Part shown: positions 10,961 to 21,057 of the stretch, piece after piece
Layout: the number at the start of each line of letters is the position of its first letter
How positions within the stretch are numbered: the stretch's first letter is position 1
Origin: Devosia sp. Root685
Lineage (GTDB): Bacteria > Pseudomonadota > Alphaproteobacteria > Rhizobiales > Devosiaceae
DNA: 59,474 nt
Direction: 5' to 3'
Assembly: GCF_001427875.1 (NCBI RefSeq)
Contig: NZ_LMHK01000004.1
Span: 1-59,474 of the forward strand
Translations under genes and position numbers: made by a program
Notes under the pieces: generated by a model
What the model saw: the letters and a program-made list of their open reading frames with translations, nothing else
What the model was told of the DNA's origin: nothing
Databases searched by the model: none

Positions 10961-12037
10961 TCAGTTGGAATTCTCCATCGCGGCCAGCTGCGCCGCCTGG
11001 TTTTCGGTGATCAGCGCCTCGATCATTTCATCCAGCGCTTCGCCCGCTATCACCTTGTCGAGCTTATATAAAGTCAGGTTGATCCGGTGGTCGGTGACGC
11101 GTCCCTGCGGGAAATTATAGGTCCGGATCCGCTCCGAGCGATCCCCCGAACCCACCTGCCCCTTGCGCTCGGCCGAGCGGGCACTGTCCCGCTCCTCGCG
11201 TTGCATTTCATAAAGCCGCGAGCGCAGGACGATCATGGCCTGCGCCCTGTTCTGGTGCTGGCTCTTCATGGCAGAAGTCACCACGAGCCCGGTCGGCAAA
11301 TGGGTGATGCGCACCGCCGAATCGGTGGTGTTGACGTGCTGTCCGCCGGCCCCCGAAGCGCGCATCGTATCGATGCGGATATCTTCATTTCTGATTTCAA
11401 TATCAATGTCTTCGACCTCGGGCAGCACCGCCACCGTCGCCGCCGAAGTGTGGATGCGCCCCGAGCCTTCCGTCGCCGGCACGCGCTGCACGCGGTGCAC
11501 GCCGGACTCGTATTTCATCCGCGCATAAACGCCCTTGCCCGACACATTGGCGATGACTTCCTTAAAGCCCCCCATTTCGCCGGGGCTCTCTTCCATCAGC
11601 GTCACCTTCCAGCCGCGCAGCGCCGCATAGCGCTCATACATGCGGAAGAGATCGCCCGCGAACAAAGCCGCCTCGTCGCCGCCCGTACCGCCGCGAATTT
11701 CGAGAATGATCGACTTTTCGTCGGCCTCATCCTTGGGCAGCAGGAGGAGACGGATCGACTGGGTTAATTGTTCAAGCTTTTCATCGAGTTCTTCGATTTC
11801 CGCAGCGGCCATCGCGGCCATGTCCTTGTCAGGACCTTTGACCAGGGACTCCGCTTCCGCGCGGTCGCGCCGGGCCTTTTGATAGGCATTGATCTCACCC
11901 ACGATCGGGCTGAGATCGGAATGCTCTTTCGAGAGCTTGGCCAGTTCGTCCGGGCTCGCGCCGCTCGACAGGGCAGCCTCGATATATTGGAAACGGGTGG
12001 CAAGCGCGTCGAGCTTGTCCTCTGGCAAAGCGGGCAT
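10961..12037 (-). CDS. prfA: Peptide chain release factor 1 (RF1)
   Basis: A 358-residue class I release factor that reads UAA and UAG and triggers peptidyl-tRNA hydrolysis. The PxT anticodon-like motif appears as RVPATE, and the catalytic GGQ lies in [14 protein letters not shown], the substrate of PrmC encoded next. The frame is open to a TTG at 12094, but the ATG at 12037 gives the normal family length and has GGAAAG upstream. It lies 77 bases after ptsP in a leftward run lysC-ptsP-prfA-prmC. Confidence 0.97.
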   Translation of the reverse strand: MPALPEDKLDALATRFQYIEAALSSGASPDELAKLSKEHSDLSPIVGEINAYQKARRDRAEAESLVKGPDKDMAAMAAAEIEELDEKLEQLTQSIRLLLLPKDEADEKSIILEIRGGTGGDEAALFAGDLFRMYERYAALRGWKVTLMEESPGEMGGFKEVIANVSGKGVYARMKYESGVHRVQRVPATEGSGRIHTSAATVAVLPEVEDIDIEIRNEDIRIDTMRASGAGGQHVNTTDSAVRITHLPTGLVVTSAMKSQHQNRAQAMIVLRSRLYEMQREERDSARSAERKGQVGSGDRSERIRTYNFPQGRVTDHRINLTLYKLDKVIAGEALDEMIEALITENQAAQLAAMENSN

Positions 12038-12114
12038 TCTGGGTCTTTCCGGAGCTATTGGGGACTGGATAATAGCCATCCCCGCCAATCGCAAGCAGAA
12101 CTAGGGTCGAGTCC

Positions 12115-14382
12115 CTAACCCATCGGCAGGTTCTGCTTCTCCACCCATTCCTTCAAGAGATCGCGGATCGCGACGCCATCGGCACCGACGCTCAGGGCCG
12201 CAGCAACCGAATCCTGGATCGGTTTCAGATCGACATTGAGCACCAGCTCCTTGATCGGCCCGATTGACGCTGGCCCCATGGAAAGCCGCGTCATGCCGAT
12301 GGCCATCAGCGCCAGCGCTTCCATCGGCTTGCCCGCCAGTTCCCCGCACATGGTCACCGGCTTGTTGTGGCGGCGCGCCGCATCGACCACCAGCCGCATG
12401 GCGCGCAACCGCGGCAATGCAATGGCGTCATAATTTTTCGACACGCGCGGATTGGCCCGGTCGGCCGCCGTCAGAAACTGCACGAGATCGTTCGAGCCGA
12501 TGGAGACGAAATCGGCCTCAGGCATGATCTGGTCGAGCTCGAACAGCAGCGATGGCACCTCCACCATCGCCCCCAATTCAAGCCGCGACGGCACCTTTTC
12601 GCCGGCCCGGCGCAGACGTTCCACTTCCTTGGCGACCACGAGCTTGGTCTGCCGGAATTCAAACGTCTCCGTTACCATCGGCACGAGAATTTTGAGCGGC
12701 CTTCCATTGGCCGCCAAGAGCAGCGCCCGCACCTGGGTGCGCAACAGCCCGGGCCGGTCAAGGCCAAGGCGGATCGAGCGATAGCCCATGGCCGGGTTTT
12801 CTTCGGCCATCGAGCGCAGATAGGGCACGACCTTGTCGCCGCCGATATCGAGGAGGCGGAAGACCACCGGCCGGTCGCCGGCAATCGCCATGGCCTCGGC
12901 ATAGAGATCGACCTGTTCCTGCAGCCGCGGCAGCTTGCTCGCGATCATGAACTGCAATTCGGTGCGGAAGAGCCCAACCCCCACCGCCCCGGTATCGTCG
13001 AGCATGGGGAGGTCCGCCACGAGCCCGGAATTGTGCAAGAGCGTAATGTCGACGCCGTCCCTGGTAATGGCCGGCTTGTCCTTGAGCGCGGCATAATGCG
13101 CCCGGCGCTTGGCCGAGACCCGCACCTTGTCGATATAGGTCTGCTCGATATCCGGCGTCGGCCGCAGATGCACCTGCCCCGCCGGACCATCGATGATGAT
13201 GTCGTCGCCGCTTTCGCACATGGAAACGATCGAATCGGCCTGGCCCACCGCCACAAGCCCCAGCGAACGCGCGACAATGGCGACATGCGCCGTAGCCCCG
13301 CCCTCTTCGAGCACCAGGCCGCGCAGTTTCTTCCGGTCATACTCCAGCAGTTCCGCCGGCCCCATATTGCGGGCGACGAGAATGGCATTATCCGGCAGTT
13401 CGCGATGCGCCGGCTGGTTCGTATTGGTCAGAACGCGCAGCAGGCGATTGGCCAGGTCGTCGAGATCGTGCAGCCGGTCGCGAATATAGGGGTCGGTCTG
13501 GCGCAGCATGCGCGCCCTTGTATCGTTCTGCACCCGCTCGACCGCGGCTTCCGCCGATAGCCCATTTTCCACCGCCTCGGTCAGCCGATTCACCCAGCCC
13601 CGGTCATTGGCGAACATGCGATAGGTTTCGAGGATCTCGCGGTGGTCCGAGCTCGGCTGCATATCGCCATGGTCGAGCATGGCGTCGATCGAGACGCGCA
13701 TGCTGGCCAAAGCCTTGTCGAGCCGCGCCTTTTCCGCATCGGTATCGTCGGCGATGAAGTTGACGACGACCACGCGGGGATCGTGCAGCACCACGGTGCC
13801 AAGCGCGATTCCGTCGGTAAAGCTAACGCCGTTGAACATGCGGGGACGCCTGAGATCGATATCGGACCCCGGCTTGATCAGATTGTCGAAATCCGAGGTC
13901 GCGATCATCTCGGCGAGGATTGTGGCCGTAGTCAGCATGGCCTCGGTTTCATCCTCGCCATAGTGACGACGCTCGGCGTTCTGAACGACCAGAACCCCCA
14001 GGGTTTGCCCGGCCCTGAGCACAGGTACGCCGAGGAATGAATTATATTTGTCCTCGCCCGTTTCGGGGCGATAGGCAAAACCGGGATGGCTGGGCGCGTC
14101 GTCGAGGCTGAGCGGTTCTGCCTCCGACGCGATGAGCCCGACAAGCCCCTCTCCGAGGCGAAGCGTGGTCATGTGGACCGATTCGGCCTTGAGGCCGCGT
14201 GTGGCGAAAAGTTCGAGCGCGCCATCGTCGCGCAATACGTAAAACGAGCACACATCGGCCCGCATATTATCGGCAATCAGGCCCACGATCTTGTCGAGCC
14301 GGGCCTGCGAAGCCAGAGGCTCCGCCATGGTTTCGCGCAATTGCCGCAGCAGCACCCGTGGGCCGCCTATGGTCGTGACCAT
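12115..14382 (-). CDS. ptsP: Nitrogen PTS enzyme I (PtsP, EI-Ntr)
   Basis: A 755-residue phosphoenolpyruvate-protein phosphotransferase that feeds phosphate to NPr and EIIA-Ntr in the nitrogen-related PTS. It does not transport sugar. Residues 20-160 form a GAF sensor domain, which in characterised EI-Ntr proteins binds glutamine or 2-oxoglutarate. The PTS EI N-domain follows, with the phospho-acceptor His366 in GGATAHVAIVARSLG. The C-terminal PEP-binding barrel has the catalytic Cys in TMCGELAGKP. Length and order are normal. It starts 69 bases after lysC. Its partners ptsO and ptsN are not in this window. Confidence 0.96.
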   Translation of the reverse strand: MVTTIGGPRVLLRQLRETMAEPLASQARLDKIVGLIADNMRADVCSFYVLRDDGALELFATRGLKAESVHMTTLRLGEGLVGLIASEAEPLSLDDAPSHPGFAYRPETGEDKYNSFLGVPVLRAGQTLGVLVVQNAERRHYGEDETEAMLTTATILAEMIATSDFDNLIKPGSDIDLRRPRMFNGVSFTDGIALGTVVLHDPRVVVVNFIADDTDAEKARLDKALASMRVSIDAMLDHGDMQPSSDHREILETYRMFANDRGWVNRLTEAVENGLSAEAAVERVQNDTRARMLRQTDPYIRDRLHDLDDLANRLLRVLTNTNQPAHRELPDNAILVARNMGPAELLEYDRKKLRGLVLEEGGATAHVAIVARSLGLVAVGQADSIVSMCESGDDIIIDGPAGQVHLRPTPDIEQTYIDKVRVSAKRRAHYAALKDKPAITRDGVDITLLHNSGLVADLPMLDDTGAVGVGLFRTELQFMIASKLPRLQEQVDLYAEAMAIAGDRPVVFRLLDIGGDKVVPYLRSMAEENPAMGYRSIRLGLDRPGLLRTQVRALLLAANGRPLKILVPMVTETFEFRQTKLVVAKEVERLRRAGEKVPSRLELGAMVEVPSLLFELDQIMPEADFVSIGSNDLVQFLTAADRANPRVSKNYDAIALPRLRAMRLVVDAARRHNKPVTMCGELAGKPMEALALMAIGMTRLSMGPASIGPIKELVLNVDLKPIQDSVAAALSVGADGVAIRDLLKEWVEKQNLPMG

Positions 14383-14451
14383 CCCGTTACCGGCAGCCCC
14401 GCCGAGCCGCCCCCCTTGATCGGACGCGGCCCCTTTCCCCTCGAAACGAGA

Positions 14452-15717
14452 TCAGGCGTCCTTCTTGTCCAATCCGTAATAGGTGTGCAGCGCGCGAACC
14501 GCAAGCTCAGCATATTCCTCATCGATCAACACCGAGGTCTTGATTTCCGAAGTGGTGATCAGCTGTATATTGATGCCCTTGTCGGCCAGCGCCTTGAACA
14601 TCGAGGATGCGACGCCCGCATGGCTGCGCATGCCCACGCCCACGACCGACACTTTTGCGCCGCCCTTGGAGCCGGAAAGACGGGCATATTCGAACTTGCC
14701 GCCATTATCTTCGAGCGCCTTGACCGCCTTGTCATATTCGCTGTCGGGCACGGTGAAGGTGATGTCGGTGGTCGCCCCATCGTCGGCAATGTTCTGCACG
14801 ATCATGTCGACGATGATGCCTTCGTCGGCCAGCTGGCCGAAAATGGCCGCGGCTACGCCGGGCTTGTCCTTGACATCGCGCAGGGTGATCTTGGCCTCGG
14901 CCTTGGCGAGCGTCACGCCCGAAACGATCTGCTTTTCCATGATCTCATCCTCATCGCAAACGAGCGTGCCGGGAACGCCGGGCTTTCCATCGGGCGCAAT
15001 CTGGGGCGCATTGGGGTCATCAAAACTGGAGCGGACCAGGAGGCGCACCTTGTGCGCCATGGCCATTTCGACCGAGCGGATCATCAAGACCTTGGCGCCG
15101 AGCGAGGCCATTTCCAGCATTTCCTCAAAGGAAATCCGGGTCATGCGCTGCGCCTTGGGCACGATGCGCGGGTCGGTCGTATAAACGCCGTCTACATCGG
15201 TATAGATATCGCAACGATCCGCGCCAACGGCGGCGGCCACGGCAACGGCGGACGTATCCGAACCACCGCGACCGAGCGTCGTCACCCGCCCATGGGGCGA
15301 AATGCCCTGGAAGCCGGTGATGACAGGCACCCAGCCATCCTTCATGCGCTTGTCGAGTTCGGTCGGCTCGATCCCGGTGATGCGCGCCGCGCCATGCGCG
15401 TCGTCCGTATGGATCGGCACCTGCCAGCCGGCAAAGGAGCGCGACTGGATGCCCATTTCGCTCAGGACAATGGCCATGAGGCCCGCGGTGACCTGTTCGC
15501 CCGAAGCGACCACGGCGTCATATTCGCGCGCATCGTGGAATTTGCTGGCCTCGTTGACCCAGCCAACCAGTTCATTGGTCTTGCCGGACATGGCGGAAAC
15601 GACGACGGCAACTTCATTGCCGGCCTCGACTTCGCGCTTCACATGGGCGGCGGAATGGCGGATGCGTTCGATACTGGCCATAGAAGTGCCACCGAACTTG
15701 ACGACGATACGGGCCAC
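14452..15717 (-). CDS. lysC: Aspartate kinase
   Basis: A 421-residue aspartokinase that phosphorylates aspartate as the first step to lysine, threonine, methionine and diaminopimelate. The N-terminal kinase domain opens with RIVVKFGGTSMAS, and two C-terminal ACT domains (from about residue 260) bind the feedback inhibitor. The frame stays open far upstream, up to 17013, but that extension is a shadow of ubiG and spacer on the other strand. I start at the GTG at 15717, which directly precedes the kinase motif and has GGGGA 6 bases upstream. It heads the leftward run to ptsP, prfA and prmC and is divergent from ubiG. Confidence 0.96.
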   Translation of the reverse strand: MARIVVKFGGTSMASIERIRHSAAHVKREVEAGNEVAVVVSAMSGKTNELVGWVNEASKFHDAREYDAVVASGEQVTAGLMAIVLSEMGIQSRSFAGWQVPIHTDDAHGAARITGIEPTELDKRMKDGWVPVITGFQGISPHGRVTTLGRGGSDTSAVAVAAAVGADRCDIYTDVDGVYTTDPRIVPKAQRMTRISFEEMLEMASLGAKVLMIRSVEMAMAHKVRLLVRSSFDDPNAPQIAPDGKPGVPGTLVCDEDEIMEKQIVSGVTLAKAEAKITLRDVKDKPGVAAAIFGQLADEGIIVDMIVQNIADDGATTDITFTVPDSEYDKAVKALEDNGGKFEYARLSGSKGGAKVSVVGVGMRSHAGVASSMFKALADKGINIQLITTSEIKTSVLIDEEYAELAVRALHTYYGLDKKDA

Positions 15718-15915
15718 TTTATTCCCCGGCTGAATCCAAAGCAGCTCCCGCCGAACCCGGCGGTACGCTTTCATTAGCGCGGGGAAATGCCACAAAGATG
15801 CGCTGGGATCAACTGGCATCGCACCCAGCGTCACCTGTGATCGCGCCCCTGCGTCACCCCGCGCCTTGAACGCAGCACGCAACCCGGTCCATATGAAGCC
15901 CATAAGGAGCCCACA

Positions 15916-16656
15916 ATGTCCCAAACCACCATCAACGATGCCGAGATCGCCAAATTTACGGCCATGGCCGAGGAATGGTGGGACCCCAAGGGCAAGTTCA
16001 AGCCGCTCCATAAATTCAATCCGGTGCGCCTCGCCTATATCCGCGACAATCTTGTTTCCCATTTTTCCCGCGACACCTCGGGCATGCGGCCGCTCGAGGG
16101 ATTGAAGATCATTGATATCGGGTGCGGCGGCGGCCTTCTTTGCGAACCGCTGACGCGGCTCGGCGCCAGCGTGACCGGCGTCGACGCGGCCGAGCGCAAT
16201 ATTGCCATTGCCAAAATCCATGCGGAGAAATCGGGGCTCGATATCGATTATCGCGTCACCACCTCCGAGGCTTTGGTAGAAGCGGGCGAAAAATACGATG
16301 TCGTGCTCAACATGGAAGTGGTCGAGCACGTGGACAATGTGCCGCTCTATATGAAGAGCTGCGCCGATCTCGTTGGCCCCGGTGGACTGATGTTCACCGC
16401 GACGCTCAACCGCACCGCCCGCGCCTATGCCCTTGCGGTGCTTGGCGCCGAATATGTGCTGCGCTGGTTGCCAAGGGGCACGCATGACTGGAAGAAATTT
16501 CTCACCCCCGACGAAATCCGCAGCCTGATCGCCCGCAACGGGCTGACGGTGACCGAGGGCAAGGGTGTCACTTTTAATCCAATTGCCGACGAATGGCGTC
16601 TCTCTTCCGATATGGGCGTCAACTATATGGTCCTCGCCGAACGCCGCGCCGTTTAA
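15916..16656 (+). CDS. ubiG: Bifunctional 2-polyprenyl-6-hydroxyphenol methylase / 3-demethylubiquinol 3-O-methyltransferase
   Basis: A 246-residue SAM-dependent methyltransferase that carries out both O-methylation steps of ubiquinone synthesis at the inner membrane surface. SAM motif I is [14 protein letters not shown], followed by GVDAAERNI. The family region [13 protein letters not shown] is also present. The ATG has an AAGGAG ribosome binding site 6 bases upstream. It is divergent from lysC, with a 198-base spacer carrying both promoters, an arrangement usual in Rhizobiales. Confidence 0.95.
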   Translation: MSQTTINDAEIAKFTAMAEEWWDPKGKFKPLHKFNPVRLAYIRDNLVSHFSRDTSGMRPLEGLKIIDIGCGGGLLCEPLTRLGASVTGVDAAERNIAIAKIHAEKSGLDIDYRVTTSEALVEAGEKYDVVLNMEVVEHVDNVPLYMKSCADLVGPGGLMFTATLNRTARAYALAVLGAEYVLRWLPRGTHDWKKFLTPDEIRSLIARNGLTVTEGKGVTFNPIADEWRLSSDMGVNYMVLAERRAV

Positions 16657-16694
16657 TCTTCTCTTGCCGGAAACCCAACACCAATGCCCGCACG

Positions 16695-16736
16695 GCCCAT
16701 AGGGCGCACGGTCGCGACGCCCATAGGGCGCACGGT
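16695..16736. repeat. Tandem repeat, 2 x 18 bp at 24-bp spacing
   Basis: The 18-mer GCCCATAGGGCGCACGGT occurs exactly twice, at 16695-16712 and 16719-16736, separated by CGCGAC. Each copy contains a small GCCC-ATA-GGGC hairpin. It lies 39 bases after the ubiG stop. Confidence 0.8.
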
Positions 16737-16739
16737 GAA

Positions 16740-16790
16740 AAGCGGCTTTCGCCCCGAAGATTGGTAGATAAGAAGAGGCGAAAGCCGCTT
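16740..16790 (+). terminator. Long-stem hairpin after ubiG, possible terminator
   Basis: A perfect 14-bp stem, AAGCGGCTTTCGCC with GGCGAAAGCCGCTT, and a 23-base loop. It is not followed directly by a T tract, though GGGGTTTTTT occurs at 16800-16809. It may end the ubiG transcript or be part of the neighbouring repeat. Confidence 0.45.
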
Positions 16791-17147
16791 CCCACGATCG
16801 GGGTTTTTTGCGCACGCCTCGAGCGGCCCCCTTTTGGGGTTTTACGGTCCAGTTTGCCGTCGGAAGCATCCTGAGATGCAACGGGGGCTCACTGCCGCTT
16901 GGCCGGTGGTCGGCATCCACGCATCCGTCCAGGCGACCCCGAACAGCCCGTCTTCCCACCCGGCACTTCGTCGGTACCGCGTGTTGCGGTGGGAATGGGG
17001 CCAAGAATGACACAGGTCGTGATGGAGGAGGATAAGATGGATAGATTTGATGACCGCTTCTCCATCCCGGTCGTCACCACCGGGCTCGTCCCGGCAATGA
17101 CGGCGGAAGGATCAGGGCGGCGCACAGTTTTAGAACCACTAACCCCA

Positions 17148-17167
17148 ACCGTACCGTACGGTACGGT
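17148..17167. promoter_or_regulatory. Perfect 20-bp palindrome, candidate operator of ilvD
   Basis: ACCGTACCGTACGGTACGGT is its own reverse complement. It lies 87 bases before the ilvD start, a normal position for a promoter-overlapping operator, and is made of GTAC/CGGT half-sites like those of TetR-type regulators. No regulator gene is adjacent, so the binding protein is unknown. Confidence 0.45.
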
Positions 17168-17254
17168 ACGGAAATTCCTTGAAGCGCCTCTGGAATGGGT
17201 CTAAAGAAAAAGCAACACCCCGGCCCCACCGGCGAATAACTTCGAGGAACCGCC

Positions 17255-19108
17255 ATGCCTGTCTATCGCTCCCGCACAACCACTCATGGCCGCAACATGG
17301 CCGGCGCGCGTGGCCTGTGGCGCGCCACCGGCATGAAGGACGGCGATTTCGGCAAGCCCATCATTGCGGTGGTCAATTCCTTCACCCAGTTCGTGCCGGG
17401 GCACGTCCATCTGAAGGATCTCGGCCAGCTCGTCGCTCGCGAAATCGAGGCAGCCGGCGGCGTTGCGAAAGAGTTCAACACCATCGCCGTGGATGATGGC
17501 ATCGCCATGGGCCACGACGGCATGCTCTATTCGCTACCGAGCCGCGACATCATCGCCGACTCGGTTGAATACATGGTCAACGCCCATACCGCCGACGCCA
17601 TGGTCTGCATTTCCAATTGCGACAAGATCACGCCCGGCATGCTCAACGCCGCCATGCGCCTCAACATCCCCGTGGTCTTCGTCTCCGGCGGCCCGATGGA
17701 AGCGGGCAAGGCCATCGTCAAGGGCAAGCTGCAGGCGCTCGATCTCGTCGACGCCATGGTGATGGCTGCCGACGATCACTATACCGACGAGGAAGTGCAG
17801 GCCGTCGAAGAAGCCGCCTGCCCCACCTGCGGCTCCTGCTCGGGCATGTTCACCGCCAATTCGATGAATTGCCTCACCGAAGCCTTGGGCCTGTCGCTGC
17901 CGGGCAATGGCTCGACCCTTGCCACCCATTCCGATCGCAAGCGCCTGTTCCAGGAAGCCGGCCACCTAATCGTTGATCTCGCCCGCCGCTACTATGAGCA
18001 GGACGACGAAACCGTGCTGCCGCGCTCGATTGCGACCAAACAGGCGTTTGAGAACGCCATGGCGCTCGACATTGCCATGGGCGGCTCGACCAATACCGTG
18101 CTGCATATCCTGGCTGCTGCCCATGAAGGCGACGTCGATTTCACCATGGACGATATCGACGCCCTCTCGCGCCGCGTTCCCGTCCTCTCGAAAGTCGCGC
18201 CCGCCAAGAACGACGTGCATATGGAAGACGTCCACCGCGCCGGCGGTATTTTTGCAATTTTGGGTCAGTTGGATCGCGGCGGCCTGATCAACCGTGGGGA
18301 ACCGACGGTTCACGCCGCGACCATGGGCGATGCCATCGACAAGTGGGACATTTCGCGTACCAATTCGGAGAGCGTGCGGAATTTCTACATGGCCGCCCCC
18401 GGCGGCGTGCGCACCACGGAAGCCTTTTCCCAGTCCAACCGCTGGACCGATCTCGACACCGACCGCACCAATGGCGTCATCCGTTCGCCCGAAAACCCCT
18501 TCTCCAAGGACGGCGGCCTCGCAGTTCTCAAGGGCAATATCGCGCTCGAAGGCTGCATCGTGAAGACGGCGGGCGTCGATGAATCGATCCTCAAATTCAC
18601 CGGCCCGGCCCGCGTCTTCGAGAGCCAGGATTCGACGGTAAAAGCGATCCTCTCCAACGAGATCAAGCCCGGCGACGTCATCGTCATCCGCTATGAAGGC
18701 CCCAAGGGCGGCCCCGGCATGCAGGAAATGCTCTATCCCACGAGCTATCTCAAATCCAAGGGTCTCGGCAAAGCCTGCGCGCTTCTCACCGACGGCCGTT
18801 TCTCCGGCGGCACCTCCGGCCTCTCCATCGGCCACGCCTCGCCTGAGGCGGCCGAAGGCGGCGCCATCGGCCTCGTGCGCGAAGGCGACATCGTCGAGAT
18901 CGACATCCCCAACCGCACCGTCAATGTGCTGGTGTCAGACGCTGAAATGGCCACCCGCCGCGCCGAACAGGACAAGCTCGGCTGGAAGCCGGCCCATCCA
19001 CGCAAGCGCAAGGTGACGACCGCGCTAAAAGCCTACGCGGCCTTCGTCACCTCCGCCGCTAAGGGCGCGGTGCGCGACACCAAGGCCATCGACAAGTTCT
19101 GGAACTAG
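17255..19108 (+). CDS. ilvD: Dihydroxy-acid dehydratase
   Basis: A 617-residue iron-sulfur enzyme that dehydrates 2,3-dihydroxy-3-methylbutanoate or -pentanoate to the 2-oxo acids leading to valine, leucine and isoleucine. The cluster cysteines are seen in [12 protein letters not shown] and in [19 protein letters not shown]. The C-terminal domain ends normally, near [12 protein letters not shown]. The ATG has a GAGGA ribosome binding site. The gene stands alone between a repeat-rich leader and a hairpin at 19131. It may be controlled through the palindrome at 17148. Confidence 0.97.
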   Translation: MPVYRSRTTTHGRNMAGARGLWRATGMKDGDFGKPIIAVVNSFTQFVPGHVHLKDLGQLVAREIEAAGGVAKEFNTIAVDDGIAMGHDGMLYSLPSRDIIADSVEYMVNAHTADAMVCISNCDKITPGMLNAAMRLNIPVVFVSGGPMEAGKAIVKGKLQALDLVDAMVMAADDHYTDEEVQAVEEAACPTCGSCSGMFTANSMNCLTEALGLSLPGNGSTLATHSDRKRLFQEAGHLIVDLARRYYEQDDETVLPRSIATKQAFENAMALDIAMGGSTNTVLHILAAAHEGDVDFTMDDIDALSRRVPVLSKVAPAKNDVHMEDVHRAGGIFAILGQLDRGGLINRGEPTVHAATMGDAIDKWDISRTNSESVRNFYMAAPGGVRTTEAFSQSNRWTDLDTDRTNGVIRSPENPFSKDGGLAVLKGNIALEGCIVKTAGVDESILKFTGPARVFESQDSTVKAILSNEIKPGDVIVIRYEGPKGGPGMQEMLYPTSYLKSKGLGKACALLTDGRFSGGTSGLSIGHASPEAAEGGAIGLVREGDIVEIDIPNRTVNVLVSDAEMATRRAEQDKLGWKPAHPRKRKVTTALKAYAAFVTSAAKGAVRDTKAIDKFWN

Positions 19109-19130
19109 GGCGCCCGGCCACGCAAGCAAA

Positions 19131-19164
19131 CACATCATTTCCGGGTCAGCCCGGAAATGATGTG
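19131..19164 (+). terminator. Perfect inverted repeat after ilvD
   Basis: A 15-bp perfect stem, CACATCATTTCCGGG with CCCGGAAATGATGTG, and a TCAG loop, 22 bases after the ilvD stop. It lacks a T tract, so it may act with Rho or as an RNA-stabilising hairpin. It resembles the repeat at 34261-34292 (GTCATTGCCCG type). Confidence 0.55.
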
Positions 19165-19327
19165 CTGTGAATTTGCGACAAGCGCGTGACAAGCGAGAGG
19201 AGCGGTGCTAAAGCCCCGCTCAGCCACTCAGCGGTCTGCCAAGACAGCTGAACTGGTCAGGCCCGATAGCGGGGATTCCACCCTCCCTATTGGGCCGACC
19301 TGAACCTCCCCCTCAGATTTGACCGCT

Positions 19328-20206
19328 TCAGCGCTTCCGGCCAATGCCGTCGAGCGTGGCAAAATCCTCATCACTGAGTTTGACCGCCGCGGCGGCGACA
19401 TTGTCCTCGAGATGCTTGACCTTGCCGGTGCCCGGAATGGGCAGCATGACCGGCGAACGCTTCAGAAGCCAGGCGAGCGCGATCTGGCTGCCCGAGGCAT
19501 TGTGCTTCTCAAGGATCGCCTTGGCCCCCTCATGACCCTCGACGAGATCGCCACCGGCCAGCGGGAACCACGGAATAAAGCCGATGCCGTTCTTCTCGCA
19601 ATGCTCAAGCACCGCTTCGCTCTGGCGATTGGCGAAATTGTAGAGGTTCTGGACGGTCGCGACCTTGAAATATTTGCTCGCTTCCTCGATGTCGGCGACA
19701 CTGACTTCGGAAAGGCCGACATGGCGGATAAGGCCTTCCTTCTGCATGGCGGCAATGACCTCGAACTGATCGGCCCGCGGCGTCTGCGCGTCGATGCGGT
19801 GCAATTGCCAGAGATCGATCCGTTCCAGTTTCAGACGACGCAGGCTGGTCATCACGCCCTGCCGCAGGAATTCGGGGCGCCCGACCTGGTGCCATTCATC
19901 GGGGCCCGTGCGGGTCAGGCCGCTCTTGGTCGCGACGATCGTGCCCTTCGAATAGGGCGCCAGCGCCTCGGCAATCAAATCTTCGCTGATATAGGGGCCA
20001 TAGCTTTCGGCCGTATCGATGAAATCGACGTTGAGTTCGGGCAGGCGCTTCAGCACGCGGATGGCTTCGTCGTGATTTTCCGGCGGGCCCCAGATACCCT
20101 TGCCGGTGATGCGCATGGCGCCAAAGCCAAGGCGATTGACTTTCAGGTCACCGCCGATGGCAAAGCTGCCCGACAGACTTGCGTCGAGTTTGGTCATCTC
20201 AATCAC
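19328..20206 (-). CDS. Aldo/keto reductase family oxidoreductase
   Basis: A 292-residue NADPH-dependent oxidoreductase with the (beta/alpha)8 fold. The catalytic tetrad is visible as Asp and Tyr in DFIDTAESYGPY, Lys in VATKSGLTR and His in WQLHRID. The C-terminal part PIPGTGKVKHLEDN matches the cofactor phosphate loop (usually IPGTxxxxHLEEN). The family reduces varied aldehydes and ketones, and the substrate is not predictable. It is separated by 69 bases from the yjbR operon upstream and could be co-transcribed with it. Confidence 0.92.
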   Translation of the reverse strand: MIEMTKLDASLSGSFAIGGDLKVNRLGFGAMRITGKGIWGPPENHDEAIRVLKRLPELNVDFIDTAESYGPYISEDLIAEALAPYSKGTIVATKSGLTRTGPDEWHQVGRPEFLRQGVMTSLRRLKLERIDLWQLHRIDAQTPRADQFEVIAAMQKEGLIRHVGLSEVSVADIEEASKYFKVATVQNLYNFANRQSEAVLEHCEKNGIGFIPWFPLAGGDLVEGHEGAKAILEKHNASGSQIALAWLLKRSPVMLPIPGTGKVKHLEDNVAAAAVKLSDEDFATLDGIGRKR

Positions 20207-20275
20207 TCCATAAAGAGGTGCGAAAGGCAGCGGCCTCCATTTAGGCGCGCAACCCGAGGCATAGGATTTTGAATT

Positions 20276-20635
20276 TCAGCCCTCGAGGATACCGAGCTCT
20301 ACCCGCAGTTTCTTGGTCAGCCCCTTGGCAACCAGAGCGTGCGAGCGCCCGATATAGGCGAGAAGATCGTCGGCACTGAGGGGCGAGCCCTCGGTCACCG
20401 AGACCCATTGGCGCTTAGCGAAATAGGCAGCCTGCTCGACGCCTTCAAGGGCCGTCAGGATATCAAAGCTATCTTCGCCGCATTTGAACACCAGCCGGAG
20501 CGGCATTGCGTCGGAGAGAAGACAAAAAACCTTGCCGCCGACCTTGGCGACACGCGCATCCCACTGATCGACAAAGGTCACGCCCGCAAGTTCGGCCAAG
20601 GCCTTGTCGTATTGCGCGCGATTGTAGAGGTTCAA
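20276..20635 (-). CDS. MmcQ/YjbR family protein
   Basis: A 119-residue protein of the MmcQ/YjbR fold, recognised from MPLRLVFKCGEDSFDIL and the block WVSVTEGSPLSADDLLAYIGRSHALVAKGLTKK. Members have a CyaY-like fold. DNA binding has been proposed, but the role is unclear. It overlaps the upstream DUF1178 gene by 4 bases (ATGA), so it is translationally coupled as the last gene of the comF-grxC-nit-DUF1178-yjbR run. Confidence 0.85.
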   Translation of the reverse strand: MNLYNRAQYDKALAELAGVTFVDQWDARVAKVGGKVFCLLSDAMPLRLVFKCGEDSFDILTALEGVEQAAYFAKRQWVSVTEGSPLSADDLLAYIGRSHALVAKGLTKKLRVELGILEG

Positions 20636-21057
20636 TTATGTTCCTCCGGCACATCCGGCAGCGGCAGGAAATCAACGCCGTCATCGAGCAGGGCCGCAAC
20701 CTCGTCGCGGGTCGCCTCGCCATAAATACCGCGGGCTTCGACTTCCTCGAAATGGATTTTTCGGGCCTCTTCGGCAAAACGATCCCCGACGTAATCGGCT
20801 TCCGTCGTCACCTTGTTGCGATATTCGCGCAGCATTTCGCGGAATTTCTTCGCCTCGGGATGGGCCGAGGACAGCGGCACGCGCTCATGGTCGGTGCGTG
20901 CCACCGCAGGCGCCATCGGCGCCTTCTCAACATGGCTTTCGCCACACACGGCGCAGGTGACGATGCCGCGGGCGAGCTGCTCGTCATAGGCGGCAGCACT
21001 TTTGAACCAGGCGTCGTAGCGATGCCCATTCGAACACTGAAGTGCGTATTGAATCAC
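20632..21057 (-). CDS. DUF1178 family protein
   Basis: A 141-residue protein that begins with the family hallmark MIQYALQCSNGHRYDAWF and continues with CAVCGESHVEKAPMAP. The Cys pairs suggest a small zinc-ribbon. The rest is charged and helical. Function is unknown. It overlaps the nitrilase-like gene by 4 bases at its start and yjbR by 4 bases at its end, a sign of tight co-translation. Confidence 0.88.
   Translation of the reverse strand: MIQYALQCSNGHRYDAWFKSAAAYDEQLARGIVTCAVCGESHVEKAPMAPAVARTDHERVPLSSAHPEAKKFREMLREYRNKVTTEADYVGDRFAEEARKIHFEEVEARGIYGEATRDEVAALLDDGVDFLPLPDVPEEHN

Larger units (their letters stand above)
16657..17254. other. Long spacer with repeats upstream of ilvD
   Basis: About 600 bases without a supported gene. 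It contains a two-copy 24-bp-period repeat (16695-16736), a long-stem hairpin after ubiG (16740-16790), decayed GC-rich repeat remnants around 16900-17110 (for example CGTCACCACCGGGCTCGTCC), and a perfect 20-bp palindrome (17148-17167). Open frames through it are repeat-derived and unlike proteins. Confidence 0.5.

Noticed and set aside
15718..17013. N-terminal extension of aspartate kinase to 853 residues
   Set aside because: The extra part is antisense to ubiG and spacer DNA; the kinase motif begins at the GTG at 15717 with its own ribosome binding site.
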